The notes beneath the pieces were generated by a model. It did no database searches. It worked only from the letters and a program-made list of their open reading frames with translations, and had not been told where the DNA came from. A program made the position numbers and the translations under genes. Below, in pieces: positions 49,815 to 61,640 of a DNA stretch of 64,000 bases; position 1 is the stretch's first letter; each line of letters begins with the position of its first letter. This DNA is from Micropterix aruncella. Lineage: Eukaryota > Arthropoda > Insecta > Lepidoptera > Micropterigidae. The DNA is taken from NCBI GenBank assembly GCA_944548615.1, contig OX155955.1, forward strand, positions 14,289,039 to 14,353,038, read 5' to 3'.

Positions 49815-49935
49815 ACTGGTCAACGGCGGTTGCAACATCGCCGAAACGTCGGGTGCTACAAACTTCACGTTGCACTTCATTGCGTTTTATTTATTACGTC
49901 AATCAACCGCGATAGTCTTTAATTTTATCATGTTA
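49815..49935 (+). repeat. Shared repeat with hammerhead-like CCGAAACGT core, copy 2
   Basis: Matches the reverse complement of 31700-31830. It reads GGCGGTTGCAACATCGCC then GAAACGTCGGGTGCTAC, with a possible stem of GGCG against CGCC before GAAAC. It ends with CAACCGCGATAGTCTTTAAT. Probably the 3' tail of an otherwise lost retroelement. Confidence 0.5.
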
Positions 49936-49970
49936 AATTAAATTGGTTCAATATTTTAAGATTTACACTA

Positions 49971-50842
49971 CATGGTGTGTCCGGAAAGTAATCCATTTTT
50001 TTTTAATTCGACATATTTATTGAAGATATCGTTCCAGACGGTTGATATTCTTTGAAGTAGTTCTCTTGGGCGTCCACACGCTTTTTGGTCGACTTTGCCA
50101 TGCACGGTACGCGTCCTGGAAGGCTTCAATGAGGACCTCGGCAAGGGCCCTAGTCACAGCGTCTTGGATGGCTTTAATCGACCCAAAAAGGAATTATTTC
50201 AGCACGGTCTTGATCATAAGGAAGAGAAAGAAGTCGGACGGAGCCATGTCCGGACTGTAAGGGGATTGGAGCAGCATTGCTAAGTTGTGCGCGATGATTC
50301 TTCCGATCGTCCGTCAACAGCTCGGGAACAAGCGCGACACACACCTCCCTCATATCCAATTTATCGGTCACCAGTTAGTGTATAATTATTTTGGGAATGT
50401 TGAAAGTTTCTACACTAATGCTGACACTCAAGCGATGGTCAGAATGCAAGAGATCGCGCTCACGGGCCAAATAGTAATCGGTTGTGGTGTTGAGGGCCGT
50501 CCATCGCGGGTTTGTCGATCGCCTCTTTAAGGCCTTTCTTAAATGCTTTTAACCACCTTAACACTTTTAAATATGATAGAGCACTATCCCGTGATTGTGC
50601 TCTATCATAAGATTTGTTCGTAATGTTGCTCGAGTGAAGATTCTAATACGTTTCGTGACATAAGCACTAAACAGGGGTGCGCGGAAACAGCGATCCTGAC
50701 GCCCTAACTGCTCGGAGCAGAATGGCCAAGGTAACGTTTTGAAGCTGAGAGTCCTTCTCATCTAACCCAATGCTCATAGTCTTCTGCGGCCATTTTAAGT
50801 ACCAACACAAAAAATATTACATTACTTCCGGGACACACCATA
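49971..50842 (-). pseudogene. Tc1/mariner-type transposon relic
   Basis: The ends are inverted repeats (CATGGTGTGTCCGGAAAGTA left, TATGGTGTGTCCCGGAAGTA inverted right), each flanked by TA (49969-49970, 50843-50844), the Tc1/mariner target. On the minus strand, frame pieces include LDMREVCVALVPELLTDDRK (like the mariner region before the first Asp) and, downstream, PYSPDMAPSDFFLF, the mariner hallmark around the third catalytic acid. SIKAIQDAVTRALAEV follows. Frameshifts and stops inactivate it. Length is about 0.87 kb, against about 1.3 kb for full elements. Confidence 0.88.
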
Positions 50843-50844
50843 TA

Positions 50845-51560
50845 TTTCAAAATATAGGTTTTCAAAAGTTCAAAATAGTGGTTTATTTTACCTTAGTTAC
50901 AATAACCCGGGTTTGGCTAGTAGATATTCCTAGCAACCTCATCTAGAATAGTCTATGTGGTCTAGAATTAAAATTTTCTACAACCATAACATTATGTACT
51001 AATATGTTAATCTCCATTGTAACACTAATACACTGTTTTAGATATATTAACCTCAACAGTGTTCCGACAAAGAGAGCTATTGTTTATAACACAGGATTTC
51101 CAAAGTCTGGGTAATATCTGCGCTCACTGGTGCGTTCAGTAATACAGTACAGAGTTTCTAATTATTTTAATAATCACTCAGGTCTTAAAAGCCTGCCGCT
51201 TTGTGTTTTATATGCATTACTTTCAGATATAATCAAATACTGAATGACTCAAAGGCGAATAGGAAATAGATAAGCCTTGGTTTTCTTCAGTATCTTTTAT
51301 TTACGACAATAATGATATTTTAATTGGACAATATTATATTGTAATTTATATACTAACTAATAAAATAATAGTTTATTTATCTAAAAAAAATATTTATATT
51401 TCTTTTATTCAGGAAAAAAACAGTGTTATTTTACAGGAACAAACAAAATTCTTTTATAATAAATTATGATGAGTGAAGAGAAATCGGGAGTAGAATAAAA
51501 AGGGAGGAAACAGGGACGGAATGAAAGATATCACAGCAATACATACATATATACAATACG
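50845..51560. other. Intergenic, nothing recognised
   Basis: AT-rich, no supported feature. Confidence 0.4.
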
Positions 51561-51954
51561 CAGTGATGGATGAACCCATGTAGAGACCCTTAGGCCGTCA
51601 AAATATCGGGGCACCTTTTGCATTTTTCAGGGTCTTCATTTGGACTGCCAAACATTCTGACGACGCGATATAGCGATGAATAGTCGTGTACATAAACAAA
51701 ACACGACCGTACCGGTAAAGTGGGCCGTTAAACATTTCTGACAACGTTTATGTCACGTAGAAAAGACGCGCATATAAACAAAATACGATCGCACAGGCTG
51801 GCAGCGGCCAACTGTCGATAATATATGATTTTATTTCTATCTATTAGAAACAATTAAAAAAAATATGATTGCAATGATCCCTTGTCGCGATGCCCCTAAA
51901 GGCGTGGGGCCTATAGGCCGGTGCCTACTTGGGCTATTGGATAATCCGGCACTG
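51561..51954. mobile_element. hAT-like MITE with perfect 8-bp TSD
   Basis: Begins CAGTGATGGATGAACCC and ends with the inverse of CAGTGCCGGATTATCC. ACAATACG is exactly duplicated at 51553-51560 and 51955-51962. The interior (394 bp) has no transposase frame. A degraded relative in the opposite orientation lies at 16440-16879. Confidence 0.88.
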
Positions 51955-53539
51955 ACAATACGAAGGAATTCTTTTTGCAAAAGTATTTTTTTAGTAATAG
52001 AATACGAACAAGAATGGCTGTTGTCGCTAGTTCTAGTTTTATAAAAAGGTCTAAAGTGAAATACCCAATATAACTTCTCGTGCACTGGTGGGTGCTGTTC
52101 TCATAGCACTAGTGGTACTCACATGTATAGATGCAAGGCCCTGTACAGTCACCTGCGTATCATCTGTGCAAATATATAGTGTTCCCAATGATGCAAATCA
52201 TCGCCAATATCAAACGTATATAGGTTGTAGAGAATATGTCCAAGTATTGTACATATATATTCCAGAATTCGGCAAATTAGACATATTAAAGAACTCTGCG
52301 CATGCATGACTTTTGAGCTTTTGAAAGTAATTATTCAACTTTTATTTTTTGGTATCTAATATCACGCAAGGGATACATTTTAATCCACCTCCCCGTGATA
52401 TATATGTTTCGACATTATCATGAACGAAGACGAAATTTACAAACATGCATAATGAGATAGATACCTTCATTTCCAAGTCCCCTAATCCTTTTAAGCCCAT
52501 TGAGATAAAACGTGATCTGCGAGATAAACAAGCGTCCTCACACAAATAAGTCAAAATTTATAGGGAGTCGTGTCGTCGACGCTGGCGAAACTTCTGCCGG
52601 GCGTAGCAGCCCCGCATCGCCTGCGATGTTGTACTTTAACGAAGTTAAGGCGGAAAGGTGTTACAAAACACACTCGCGGCGACGACTGCAAACCGTAGCC
52701 GTGCGCGAGACGCGTTAAAATTCATATTTGAGTAATACTTCAGCCGCGCCTCGACTTGAAATAATTTCCATATTTACGACATCGTCGCCTATTATTTTAC
52801 AACATGACGCAGATCTAGGATTGGTTTAACAGGGTTGTATAAAATTTATTATAACCATTCGAAAGTGTTAAGTAGTTTCAGCTGTACTGAAAAGGTTTAT
52901 TGATATGCTATTAGAAAATTATTAATTGAGTAATAACTCTATTGTATTAAAGCTAGGAGTGCGCGGCGGCACCCCTGCGTTTCGGCGGCGCACGAAAAGT
53001 ATGTCTTTTGCTGGCTGTGGTTACGAAGTGTGTGAACTTCGGTAGTTAACCGTTTAACCGAGGCAGAGAGCGCAGGCAGTGGAGACCAATCCAACACAAA
53101 ACTTTGCCAGAAAGCATAAAAAATACTGTCAAACTAAACAGATTTAAAATAAACTATTACTTTAAATTCTGTCCAATTGAAGGTAGTGTACAAGAACAAT
53201 TAAAAAAATATATATTATTCTGTCCAAATAATGACTTAATTTTTATAAAATAACGTTATTGTTTATTATTATGGCCATATATTTTAATCTATTGTATCAG
53301 ATATGTATAATATGTATACACGTAATATTATATACTACACATAAAAATATATATTTATAAAAAATACTCTACCTACTTTATTTAAAAAAACTGCCTTAGA
53401 ACAAGCAGGTGGCAACCTAGTTAGGCTGTATTATAGAGAATATTAATTTAATCCGTTTTAATTTAGGATTTTTTTAATGTAGTAAGGGGAGTTTTATTAA
53501 GGAGGAGTTGCAAATAATTTTTCTCTATATTTAGACGAC
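51955..53539. other. Intergenic, no gene recognised
   Basis: A frame at 52088-52309 lacks an ATG start and known domains. A moderately GC-rich stretch at 52560-52710 and another near 52955-53060 have no assignable function. Confidence 0.35.
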
Positions 53540-54150
53540 TGACAAAAAAGGAGTGTTATGTGTTCAAGATTCATCTATGAATATTTTCCGTTTCTTCATT
53601 CCCCCATAACTTCTAAACGCATGATCCGATTTAGTAGTGTGTCATATTGTTAGAATCGTGTTGACCTCCCGAGTATCATAGGGTACGTGTCGCGACCCCT
53701 TGCTCTCACATAAGGAGAAAGCAGCGTCTTTAATATAAATCGCCGAGTTACGCGGTGCGTGTTCACCATGTCACCATTTGACAGTTTAGTTTTTTTTTTG
53801 TTCTTTCTCTTCGCGGCCGTCAGGAATAGATCCGGTAGGCCTAGTAGCGAATAGAAATATTTGGATTATTAATTTAGCATAATAGATTATACAAAGTGTT
53901 TATTTATTACACATATCATCTATTTTTAAATAACCGTTTTTGGCTTTTACGAATCTATCCCAATCCAACATTTTGAAAAATTATAAAATTACGCATGTAC
54001 TCGGAAAAAATCCGGTATGTATTAATTATGAAACCCTGATTTTTTATTCCACCATTACTTCTAAATGCTTCAACCGACTTAGAAGTGTGTAATATTGTTA
54101 GAATCGTTATGTCGATATTAAAAGAATCGCTATGTCATCCCGATTGTCAT
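53540..54150 (+). repeat. Dispersed repeat family D, two copies
   Basis: Copies at 53540-53680 and 54020-54150 share CCATAACTTCTAAACGC (or TACTTCTAAATGC), then a CGAC or CGAT-TTAG-AGTGTGT word and ATATTGTTAGAATCG. The family also occurs at 24856-25010. Confidence 0.6.
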
Positions 54151-55783
54151 AAGGTACCTAAACTGTCCAAATGTCAAGAAATACTTGTCTAAATGTCCAA
54201 ATGTCAATAAATTACCATAAATATATATCGTGTTTAGTGTCAAATGAAAGGTTTCATTGAGTACATTCCCGAAATATACATCTATCTATATGGATAAATA
54301 CATAAACAACAAACAGTTAATAAAAAAACAGTAATACAATAATAATAAATTTACAATTCTTATTATTATTTTCGCTGACGTTTTATTTATTACTATTATT
54401 TATTTATTAATTTTGTTGACTATTGTGTGATATTATTTGACAATTTATTTTATTTTATTTTTATTTTACTAACACGATTATATATTTTCTGTGTTTTATT
54501 TTAAATATTCCTGTTGTGATCATTATTTAGTGATTATTAGTTATAATTTCTAATGGTGATGGTAAAATAATATATTTCTTTTCCTTTTTATTTTTTTTTA
54601 TTTTTCAAATCGCCGAATATATGTGAACTAAAAACTAGAGAGCTCGCTGCCCTGGAACAAGTATTGGCACTTAATTGGGCAACAGCAGTACATACCTGCT
54701 AATGCTCATTCGGCCGTGTTCATTTTAAATTTAAATTTCAATACTATATTTTATTATTGATATGATTGTTAGTGAGTCCCATGCATTGTAAGTGAATTGA
54801 TTAATTAATTAATTAAATAAATAAAAAATAAAAAAAATTATATATACAATAGTTCACTTTCTGTGACGCAGTCGTGTTTTTTTCTTTTTAATATATTTAC
54901 TTGTTGATATTTTGTTTATTTATATCATTTTAGGTCTAGGTAGATCCTGAGATAAGTCGTATGAGTGATTGGCTCACAGTCAGATAGACAGATAACCGAT
55001 TTTATATGGGTCCCGTTTTGCTATCGAGCATAAAAAAGAATACTATTTCGTTTACTCAAAACGGGTATAATCCAGGAATTTCTATTATATTTTCAACGTG
55101 CCGAAAATCTCTAGGCGCGGTTCTTACACCCTCCCCTCTTCCCCCCCCCCCCCCTTACAAATCTCTCGCGTGTCCTGCGAAAATTGCTCTAATTCACATA
55201 CCTTAAGTGTCACATTTCTACGAAAGGATAAGAGATTTGTTTTGATGTCACTGATCGCATTATAGGGGTCCTCCTCATTTTTCTTTTCTGCTTGTAGCCT
55301 GGGCAACAATAACATCGGAAATATGATTCCACTATTTTCCCCACCTATACGGGTACTTTGTCAGTTTCAATGACGGTCCTGATGTTTCATTAGTTTAAGT
55401 GGAATTTAGTTAGTGTATGAAAATATAATAAATGAGCCACAAAATGACATTTTTAATGGTAACTGAAGGATGTTACTGCTATATTAGAAAATTTAAATGT
55501 AACGGAGGAAAATCATTTTTTAAGTTCAACTTTCGGATATTTCCTATGTTTTGTCTACAGGTGTCCCAGAAGTCGACGTCAAGCCGGAAACGGGTGATAG
55601 GGCAGGTGATACTAGTTATCAGAACATTTAAAAAATCTTTCTTAAATTATGGGCAAAAAAAACGAGAAAATCAACATCCTGTGATAGTGTTTTAACTCTC
55701 GTTACTACAAATCTTAACGTTTTAATTTTATTTTTATTATGTAATACTGAATAGTGCTTCTGTAAATTGTTGCCTAACATTTG
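54151..55783. other. Intergenic, nothing recognised
   Basis: AT-rich with a 14-C run at 55141-55154. An 87-codon frame at 55432-55695 is unrecognised and probably chance. Confidence 0.35.
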
Positions 55784-56172
55784 AGGGCCGGGCCACACGA
55801 TGCGGTGCGGTAGGCCCATGGTAAGCCACACGGTGCGTTCCGGCGTCGCACCGCACGAAAACCGGGGATATGCACCGGAGCGGCACCGCTCAGTTGTTAA
55901 GTAGGTACAGCCGAAGGAGGGAACATGCTTGCCTGTTTCATTTGTTTTCAGGTATTTTTGTTAATTTTAAATCGAAGTGTTTAAAATGAGTACCAACGAA
56001 GACGATATTGGCATTGACAACCTAATTTCATTAGTTCTACGTACAATTAACTACAACACTATTCGCCCACTGCGGCGTCGTAGTAACGTTGCGGCGCCGC
56101 ACCGTGCACTGTACGTGTGAACGCCCATACGGCGAAATCTTTGCGGTGCGGCGCATCGTGTGGACCGGCTCT
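55784..56172. mobile_element. GC-rich inverted-repeat element (Harbinger-like?)
   Basis: The left end AGGGCCGGGCCACACGATGC and the right end, inverted, AGAGCCGGTCCACACGATGC are imperfect TIRs, with GGTGCGGTGCGG words inside both. An internal frame from 55986 (MSTNEDDIGIDNLISLV) resembles the start of a MADF/Myb-like transposon protein but soon degenerates. Vertebrate and insect Harbinger MITEs have similar GGxCxxxxCACACG ends, so that family is the best guess. Confidence 0.55.
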
Positions 56173-56353
56173 AAAGCTAACTGCTCCAGCCTGGAAGAAA
56201 TGTCACTTTAGGCAAAAAGTAAAGATTTGTAGTAACGGGAGTTAAAACACCATCAGAGAGTGTTGATTATCTCGTATTTTTGCCTTAGATTTTTAAAACT
56301 AGTTTCCTGATAATTAGTATGACTAGTATAACTAGTATGACTTAATGATAAAC

Positions 56354-56486
56354 GTCGAAAAAGTCAAAAAAGTCGGCAAAGTCGAAAAAGTCGGAAAAGT
56401 CCAAAAAGTCGAAAAATGCAAAAAAGCCGATTAATTCGAAAAGTCGGAAGCCGAAAAAGTCAAAAAAGTCGGAAAAGTCGAAAAAG
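56354..56486. repeat. (GAAAAAGTC)n minisatellite
   Basis: About fourteen imperfect copies of a 9-10-bp unit such as GAAAAAGTC or GGAAAAGTC. No reading frame is convincingly conserved. Confidence 0.85.
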
Positions 56487-56690
56487 CATGTATATTTCAT
56501 CATGTAAATTAAATATATTGAATTTCATTTAATCACCAAACGAAACTCAAACCGTACATGATTCGGCCATATTATAGATTTCAATGAATTGGATTTGGAA
56601 GGTTGATTAGGATCAATAATAAACGCTTATGAAGAGTTACAATCAAATCAATTTTAGGTTGTACGAAGTTCACCGGGTCATCTAGTATTT
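56487..56690 (+). mobile_element. Possible Helitron 3' end
   Basis: The stretch ACGAAGTTCACCGGGTCATC then TAG followed by T (about 56660-56685) is close to the Helitron 3' end at 28830-28853 (ACGAAGTGGGCACGGGTCAG then CTAG-T). A matching 5' end was not found, so this may be a truncated copy. Confidence 0.4.
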
Positions 56691-57100
56691 ATATATAAAT
56701 CAATTCATGAAACTATTTATTTACCAGTCATACTATGTACGTCTAAATTGTAGGTGCTGGTAAATTACATAGCGAAGAGATCACGTCTATTGATTAATGT
56801 ACCGCACCTTCGTACAAATAGTATTGAAAGTAGGCCAGTGTTACAGGTTTTTGAAGTCTTTACCTACACATATATATTGTATATCCTTTTAGCAGCTAAA
56901 ATGGCAACTTTGAGCTGTCCCATTTATACAAGCTTTTATTTACCTTGCAATGTATACTAGTTAGCATGTATGTTTGTTTGAGTTAAATCTTGCAAGCTGA
57001 ATTAGAACCACTTCCTCTTATCGTATGAAGTTGAAATTTTACTTTTTGTTTAGTTCCGATGACAATGCATTTTTATGGTGATAGCATGATCTGATTTTTA

Positions 57101-57720
57101 CACCCAGGATCGGCTCCCGACGAGGATACTCTTCCACGGTCAACAGTTTAGACACACAATTTTGTATACGCATTCAATTATCATAACCCGTTCTAAATTT
57201 CACCATGAAATGGCTGCTGCACCCAGGGTTCGCTCCCGACGAGGGGACTCCTTAACTCTTAATTGCACAGAAACGAAATATTGTATATGCATTCAAATAT
57301 GAGAGTCTGTTCTTAGTTTCACCTTAACAGAGCAGCTACACGCAGGATTGGCTTCCAAAGAGAGGAATCCTCAACGGTAAACAGCACAGAAACGAAATTT
57401 TGTATACGCATTCAATTGTGATAGCCCGTTCTAAGTTTCATCGCGACAGGGCTGCTGCATCCATCGTTGGCTTCCAACGAGGGGACTCCTAAACGGTAAA
57501 CAGTGCAGAAACAAAATTTTATATACGCATTCAATTATGATAGCCAATTCAAAGTTTCGCCGCGACAGGGCTGCTGCATCCAAAATTGGCATCCAACAAG
57601 GGGACTTCTCAACGACGAACACCACAATCACGAAATTCTGTACAGCATTCAAATATGATAGCTTGTTCTAAGTTCCACCATGACATGGCTGCTGCACCCA
57701 GGGTTGACTCGAGACAGAGC
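57101..57720. repeat. 119-bp tandem array, inverted relative of 29461-29816
   Basis: Units start at 57101, 57220, 57339, 57458, 57577 and a partial at 57695, a very even 118-119-bp spacing. Each has CACCCAGG-TTGGCTCCCGACG, then a GGGGACTC motif, a CAACGGTxAACAG-type word and ATACGCATTCAAT. The flank toward 57060 also matches the flank of the first copy in inverted form. Confidence 0.9.
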
Positions 57721-58743
57721 ATTTTAATAAAAGCTTGTTTTTAAAATGTGTTTTTACAAATTTTTAATTGTCTTACATTGGTACTTTGATGCATCCTACT
57801 ACATAAATCAGTTATTAGGGATTTGTACATAGTAAGTTTAATATTTAAGGGTAAATTGGATTTGCTTGTAAATCTCTTGAATAATATTTGACATAAATAA
57901 AATAAAGATATTTATTAAGTTTTTCAAGGTTACACACACGAAAACATCCGAACAATAACATAAGACAGCGATATAAAATAAATCTCTCATTTCTAAAGGA
58001 ATAACACGGTAATAATATAAATTTATTGGAATTTGTGATTTCCGCTTAAACCGAAGTTATCTAAGTTCAACGTGCCTAATAATTAACTCTTTGCTTTAAT
58101 AAACCCAGCCCTTCTCAAATAATTCCTTTTATTCGCACTTAACCTTCAGACAATAAAATTAAATGCGCGTCATGTCTCAATCGCCTCACTTGCCCACAAT
58201 CGGACCAAATTCTCATTTAAGTAAGTACCGACCCGCTCGTCACACTTTAATTGGCTGTCTGGAGCAATCAGACAATCGTTCGCTTACGTTTAATGCGTTA
58301 ATAGCTCAATGTCATTATCTCGTCCTATAAACTTAGGTAGCTAACTAAGTAAAGTGTTTTGGCATTTCAAGACACGCTGAAGTGCCGTCTGCGTGGTCCG
58401 ACCAAAACGACCCCCGCGGAATATTTTCCTCGACTGGACCAAAATCATATCATTGAATATATAGCGTATTAGATTGCTCAACGCCGTACTACGAATCGGT
58501 AGCTAAGATTTTTCTATGAAATGCAACGTGTAGATGGGACTTATAGTTCCAAATATTCATTAGTCTTCTATTATGTTCAATATGACAGCGTTCGTAAATA
58601 AGGCAGTATTGACGCACACTATAGATAGCGCTCTAAACATGCCTACATGGTATCCTATCTCGAAATAACATAATAATAATATGCGAAACACACAAAGGAA
58701 TTTTTAAATCATAGCTCTTATTATTTTAATATGATTTTCATAT
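57721..58743. other. Intergenic, possible conserved stretch at 58080-58340
   Basis: Mostly AT-rich. Positions 58080-58340 are more balanced in composition and free of visible repeats. A family F word (GTATTAGATTGCTCAACG) lies at 58466-58483. Confidence 0.3.
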
Positions 58744-59310
58744 ATATCGCACGTCACATAGAAAACTGACACAACTCAAAATCTGTAATTTTTCAGGAGA
58801 ACGAAAAAACAAAAATAATATATTTTTGACTAACCAAAAGCTCGAAATACTAATAAATATTACAATTTTAAGAATGCAGGTAATGAAATCATATTATTCT
58901 GCGTTTTATACCAAAAAATCGGAATTTTGATTACTACAGTAGCCTTGTTAGCTTAAATTTTATAGTTTGTACTAATTGTGCCACTTTTCCTCCTAAAATA
59001 TCAGATATTTAAAAGATTGTGGAATATTAAAGATAAAAATAAAAGGCGTATAATATGAGTATTTTTCTATTTTTTATGTTAGTAAATTGTATTTCACAAT
59101 ACTAATGGTAAGGAAAAAATATAATCTAATAATATGTGAGAACTTGTAATTTAACAGCTAGAAAACCTCGCTTTTAATATAGAAAAGTTAAAAAATCCTT
59201 GTAAGCAAAAGGAATATGGTGGGACCTAATCAGGTCCATTATATCGTCTTTTTTTCGCTCCGCTATTTTAATTCTTTTTGTGTAAGCTGGCTTTATGTCG
59301 TATGATTGTT

Positions 59311-59476
59311 CTAATCTCCTGGTTCTTTTAGTTTTTGAGATATCTCATCAATGAAACTCCATTCATCAGTAGACGCAATCTTCTCCGTTGTCGGAATTGG
59401 TGGTGATTCAATTAGTGCATTCTGATTATTTAATGCAGCTTGCAACATAAGCATGCCCCTTGAAGCCATGATGACT
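59311..59476 (-). CDS. Putative second exon of element gene, 52-residue frame
   Basis: On the minus strand, TTTTTGTTTTGCAG (acceptor, ending 59477) is followed by TCATC and ATG at 59469. The frame starts MASRGMLMLQAALNNQNALI, has ESPPIPTTEKI and DEWSFIDEISQKL, and ends with TAG at 59311. I do not recognise it. The MASRG/MLxLQ start followed by a low-complexity Ser/Pro/Thr part resembles the N-termini of transposon proteins. The frame stops after 52 codons, so either another donor is used within it or the gene is truncated. Confidence 0.4.
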
Positions 59477-59810
59477 GCAAAACAAAAATATCTGTAAGGT
59501 TTTGGTAAGTAAATCCAAAGAAAGGTGACCTAGGTAAAACATATTTTATATTTTTTTACTCAGAATCCTTTTTTCTTTTAGAATCTACTTTTTTTACTCA
59601 GAATCTACTTGGTACTTAATATTTACAACAACTTAATATTTAATATTTACAACTTGTAATGCAACACAAAAAAATACCAAAACAAGCCGTTTTTACTAAT
59701 ATCTCTTACTAATATCCTAATATCTACTAGGGACATAATTTTAAATATCACAACGAGAAACTGATTGACCTCACTATTTGAATATGAAAAAAGGTCATAA
59801 CCGCTTGCTT

Positions 59811-60000
59811 GCCCGTGTCAACTAGTAGTTAACAAATCGAGAATTTAGAATTGACCATGTCAAGTAGTAGTTAACATAACCTTGAAGTCAGCTTTGCCCG
59901 TGTTAACTGGTAGTTGACATTGCATTTCACTCAGCTATGACCATGTCAACCTGTGGTTAACATCGCTCCCGCCGTCGAAAAAGCTGATTCTACCCGTCTT
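59811..60000. promoter_or_regulatory. Array of dyad sites GTYAAC-N5-GTTRAC, 43-bp spacing
   Basis: Four 17-bp sites are at 59817, 59859, 59902 and 59945: GTCAACTAGTAGTTAAC, GTCAAGTAGTAGTTAAC, GTTAACTGGTAGTTGAC and GTCAACCTGTGGTTAAC. The lead-in words alternate CCCGT and ACCAT. A weak fifth unit (CCCGTCTTAATC) is at about 59993. The 42-43-bp spacing equals about four helical turns, so all dyads would face the same side of DNA. They look like binding sites for a dimeric protein, but a simple diverged minisatellite is also possible. Confidence 0.5.
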
Positions 60001-60059
60001 AATCGCTCCAGGGCCTAATTTGTATTATTTGTCCCGTTTCTTCGTGAAATTTCCCCTCC

Positions 60060-60233
60060 ACACAATCCCAGTCAAGCATCCAAGCCATAGACAAAAGTCA
60101 AGAAAAAAAATAAAAACTTTCCGTTTCACTCCAGTTCGATTCATGCTTTATTCGGTGATGGATGTGGTGCGATAAAAAAGTGATTTTCTTCATAAATCCA
60201 GTGTTATTCTTGGAGATTTTTTGTGAACATCAA
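60060..60233 (+). promoter_or_regulatory. Possible promoter and leader exon on + strand
   Basis: Directly downstream of the dyad array, an initiator-like TTTCACTCCAGTTCG (about 60123) is followed by about 100 bp and a strong donor AACATCAAG|GTAAGTAA at 60234. No ATG-initiated frame of note is seen in the leader, and no + strand acceptor with coding sequence was found. Low confidence. Confidence 0.25.
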
Positions 60234-61521
60234 GGTAAGTAAATAACTAACAGGTAGATATAAAAATTCCAACATTAAACATAAGATTTAACCTTTTTTC
60301 GAGACCTAACAACATACGATAGGTACATGTTTGCGCGCAACATGGAAATGATTGCCTTTATTTTGATCATTTTGATTGTATTTTCCTAGTAAATTCGTTT
60401 TAGAAGTTAAATCTGTTAATCATCTATCAAATTACAAGTACAAAGGCAATAATTTCGAAGTCTAAATCGCAATAATTTCGATTTGTAAATAACCTTGAAC
60501 GCGCTCAGCGGTACTTCAGCGTGTTTTTTGTTAAGCTTTGACTTTTATGATTTTAAATTATGATATTGTACAAGTGTTATACCTTTTTGGAATGGGGATA
60601 AAGAGTTCTTTTTGTATTTTGATTTAATTTTTCTCTATCCATAAGTGTATAGAACAAAAAAAACTGATAATCTGAGTGATTTTACTGAGTGTATGAGAAC
60701 TGTTTTAGAAATATGCATATTTCTCAAATGTGGTAAATGCTATCCGCATGATTTTTGTTTGTTTTCAAAGAATATAAGACTACTTATTTGGTGTTAGTTA
60801 TTTTTTTTTCCTAAAAGTGATATTTGTGCATTTAATAGCCTTGTTAAGTTAAGATAAATTACGCCGCACGGCGCCAGATATTGGTATGGAAACAAAGGCC
60901 TTTTAAATAAATAATATCTATGAACAAGTGATCATTTTTTTTTCTTATTCTATTATTTATTATATTGAAAACATAATCAAAGAATAAAAACCATATGTCA
61001 TCGATTTTATTTTTGAGGTATGAGCTTTTGAATACAAGACGAGCTTCAAAACGCCCTACTTCTAAGTTCAGCATAGCATAACTCTGCACCAAAGTCGTAA
61101 TTTGATAAACAAAAGATAACATTGTTTAGCTAGTTTCATAATAAACATAAATATATATAACACTTGACACTTTTTTAAACAAATTGAGTCACAAGAAACG
61201 ATTTTGTGAAACCCGACCCACGTGCTGACGGCGCAAAAAATGGCGGGGCAAAGTAGGGTCGTCACGTTTTTTTCGTGGGACATTTGAGGTAGGCACGCGC
61301 TGAGGGCCCGGGGCAAAGGCACGTTGCGCGCGGACCCCCCTTGGGCAAGCGAGCGGATAAGTAAGACTTAATTTATTTGAAAGTTTATTTTTATACAAAA
61401 ACATTGAGAAAACGGGTCACAAGTCAAAATAGTACATTAATTGAAAATTGATACACCGAAAATAAATAATTAAAAACGACACTTTTTGATTTATAGCCAA
61501 TAAAATATCAACTATTACTCA

Positions 61522-61640
61522 CCTTCTTCTTTAAGAACGTCACAACACAAAAAATGTCACTTTCTATAAGCAGAACTGGCAATTAACATAAAAAGTGTCA
61601 CTTTCCACAAACCGAACGCACAACCGTCCCGTACCAATTT
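61522..61640 (-). promoter_or_regulatory. Possible leader exon and donor of minus-strand element gene
   Basis: On the minus strand, CTTAAAGAAGAAG|GTGAGTAATA gives a strong donor at about 61521, placed just inside the right TIR. Joining to the acceptor at 59477 would remove a 2.0-kb intron containing the dyad array. This is a model only. Confidence 0.3.

Noticed and set aside
49651..49941. 96-codon frame
   Set aside because: Its second half lies in a non-coding repeat shared with 31.7 kb.
52088..52309. 73-codon frame with a signal-peptide-like start
   Set aside because: It begins with GTG, not ATG, and shows no upstream acceptor or known domain.
57101..57720. CRISPR-like regular repeats
   Set aside because: Units are contiguous 119-bp repeats without unique spacers, in an insect-type genome.
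61189..61404. 71-codon minus frame in the CpG-rich part of the 58.7-61.8-kb element
   Set aside because: No domain. It overlaps another frame of equal quality (61068-61322) and could equally be leader sequence.
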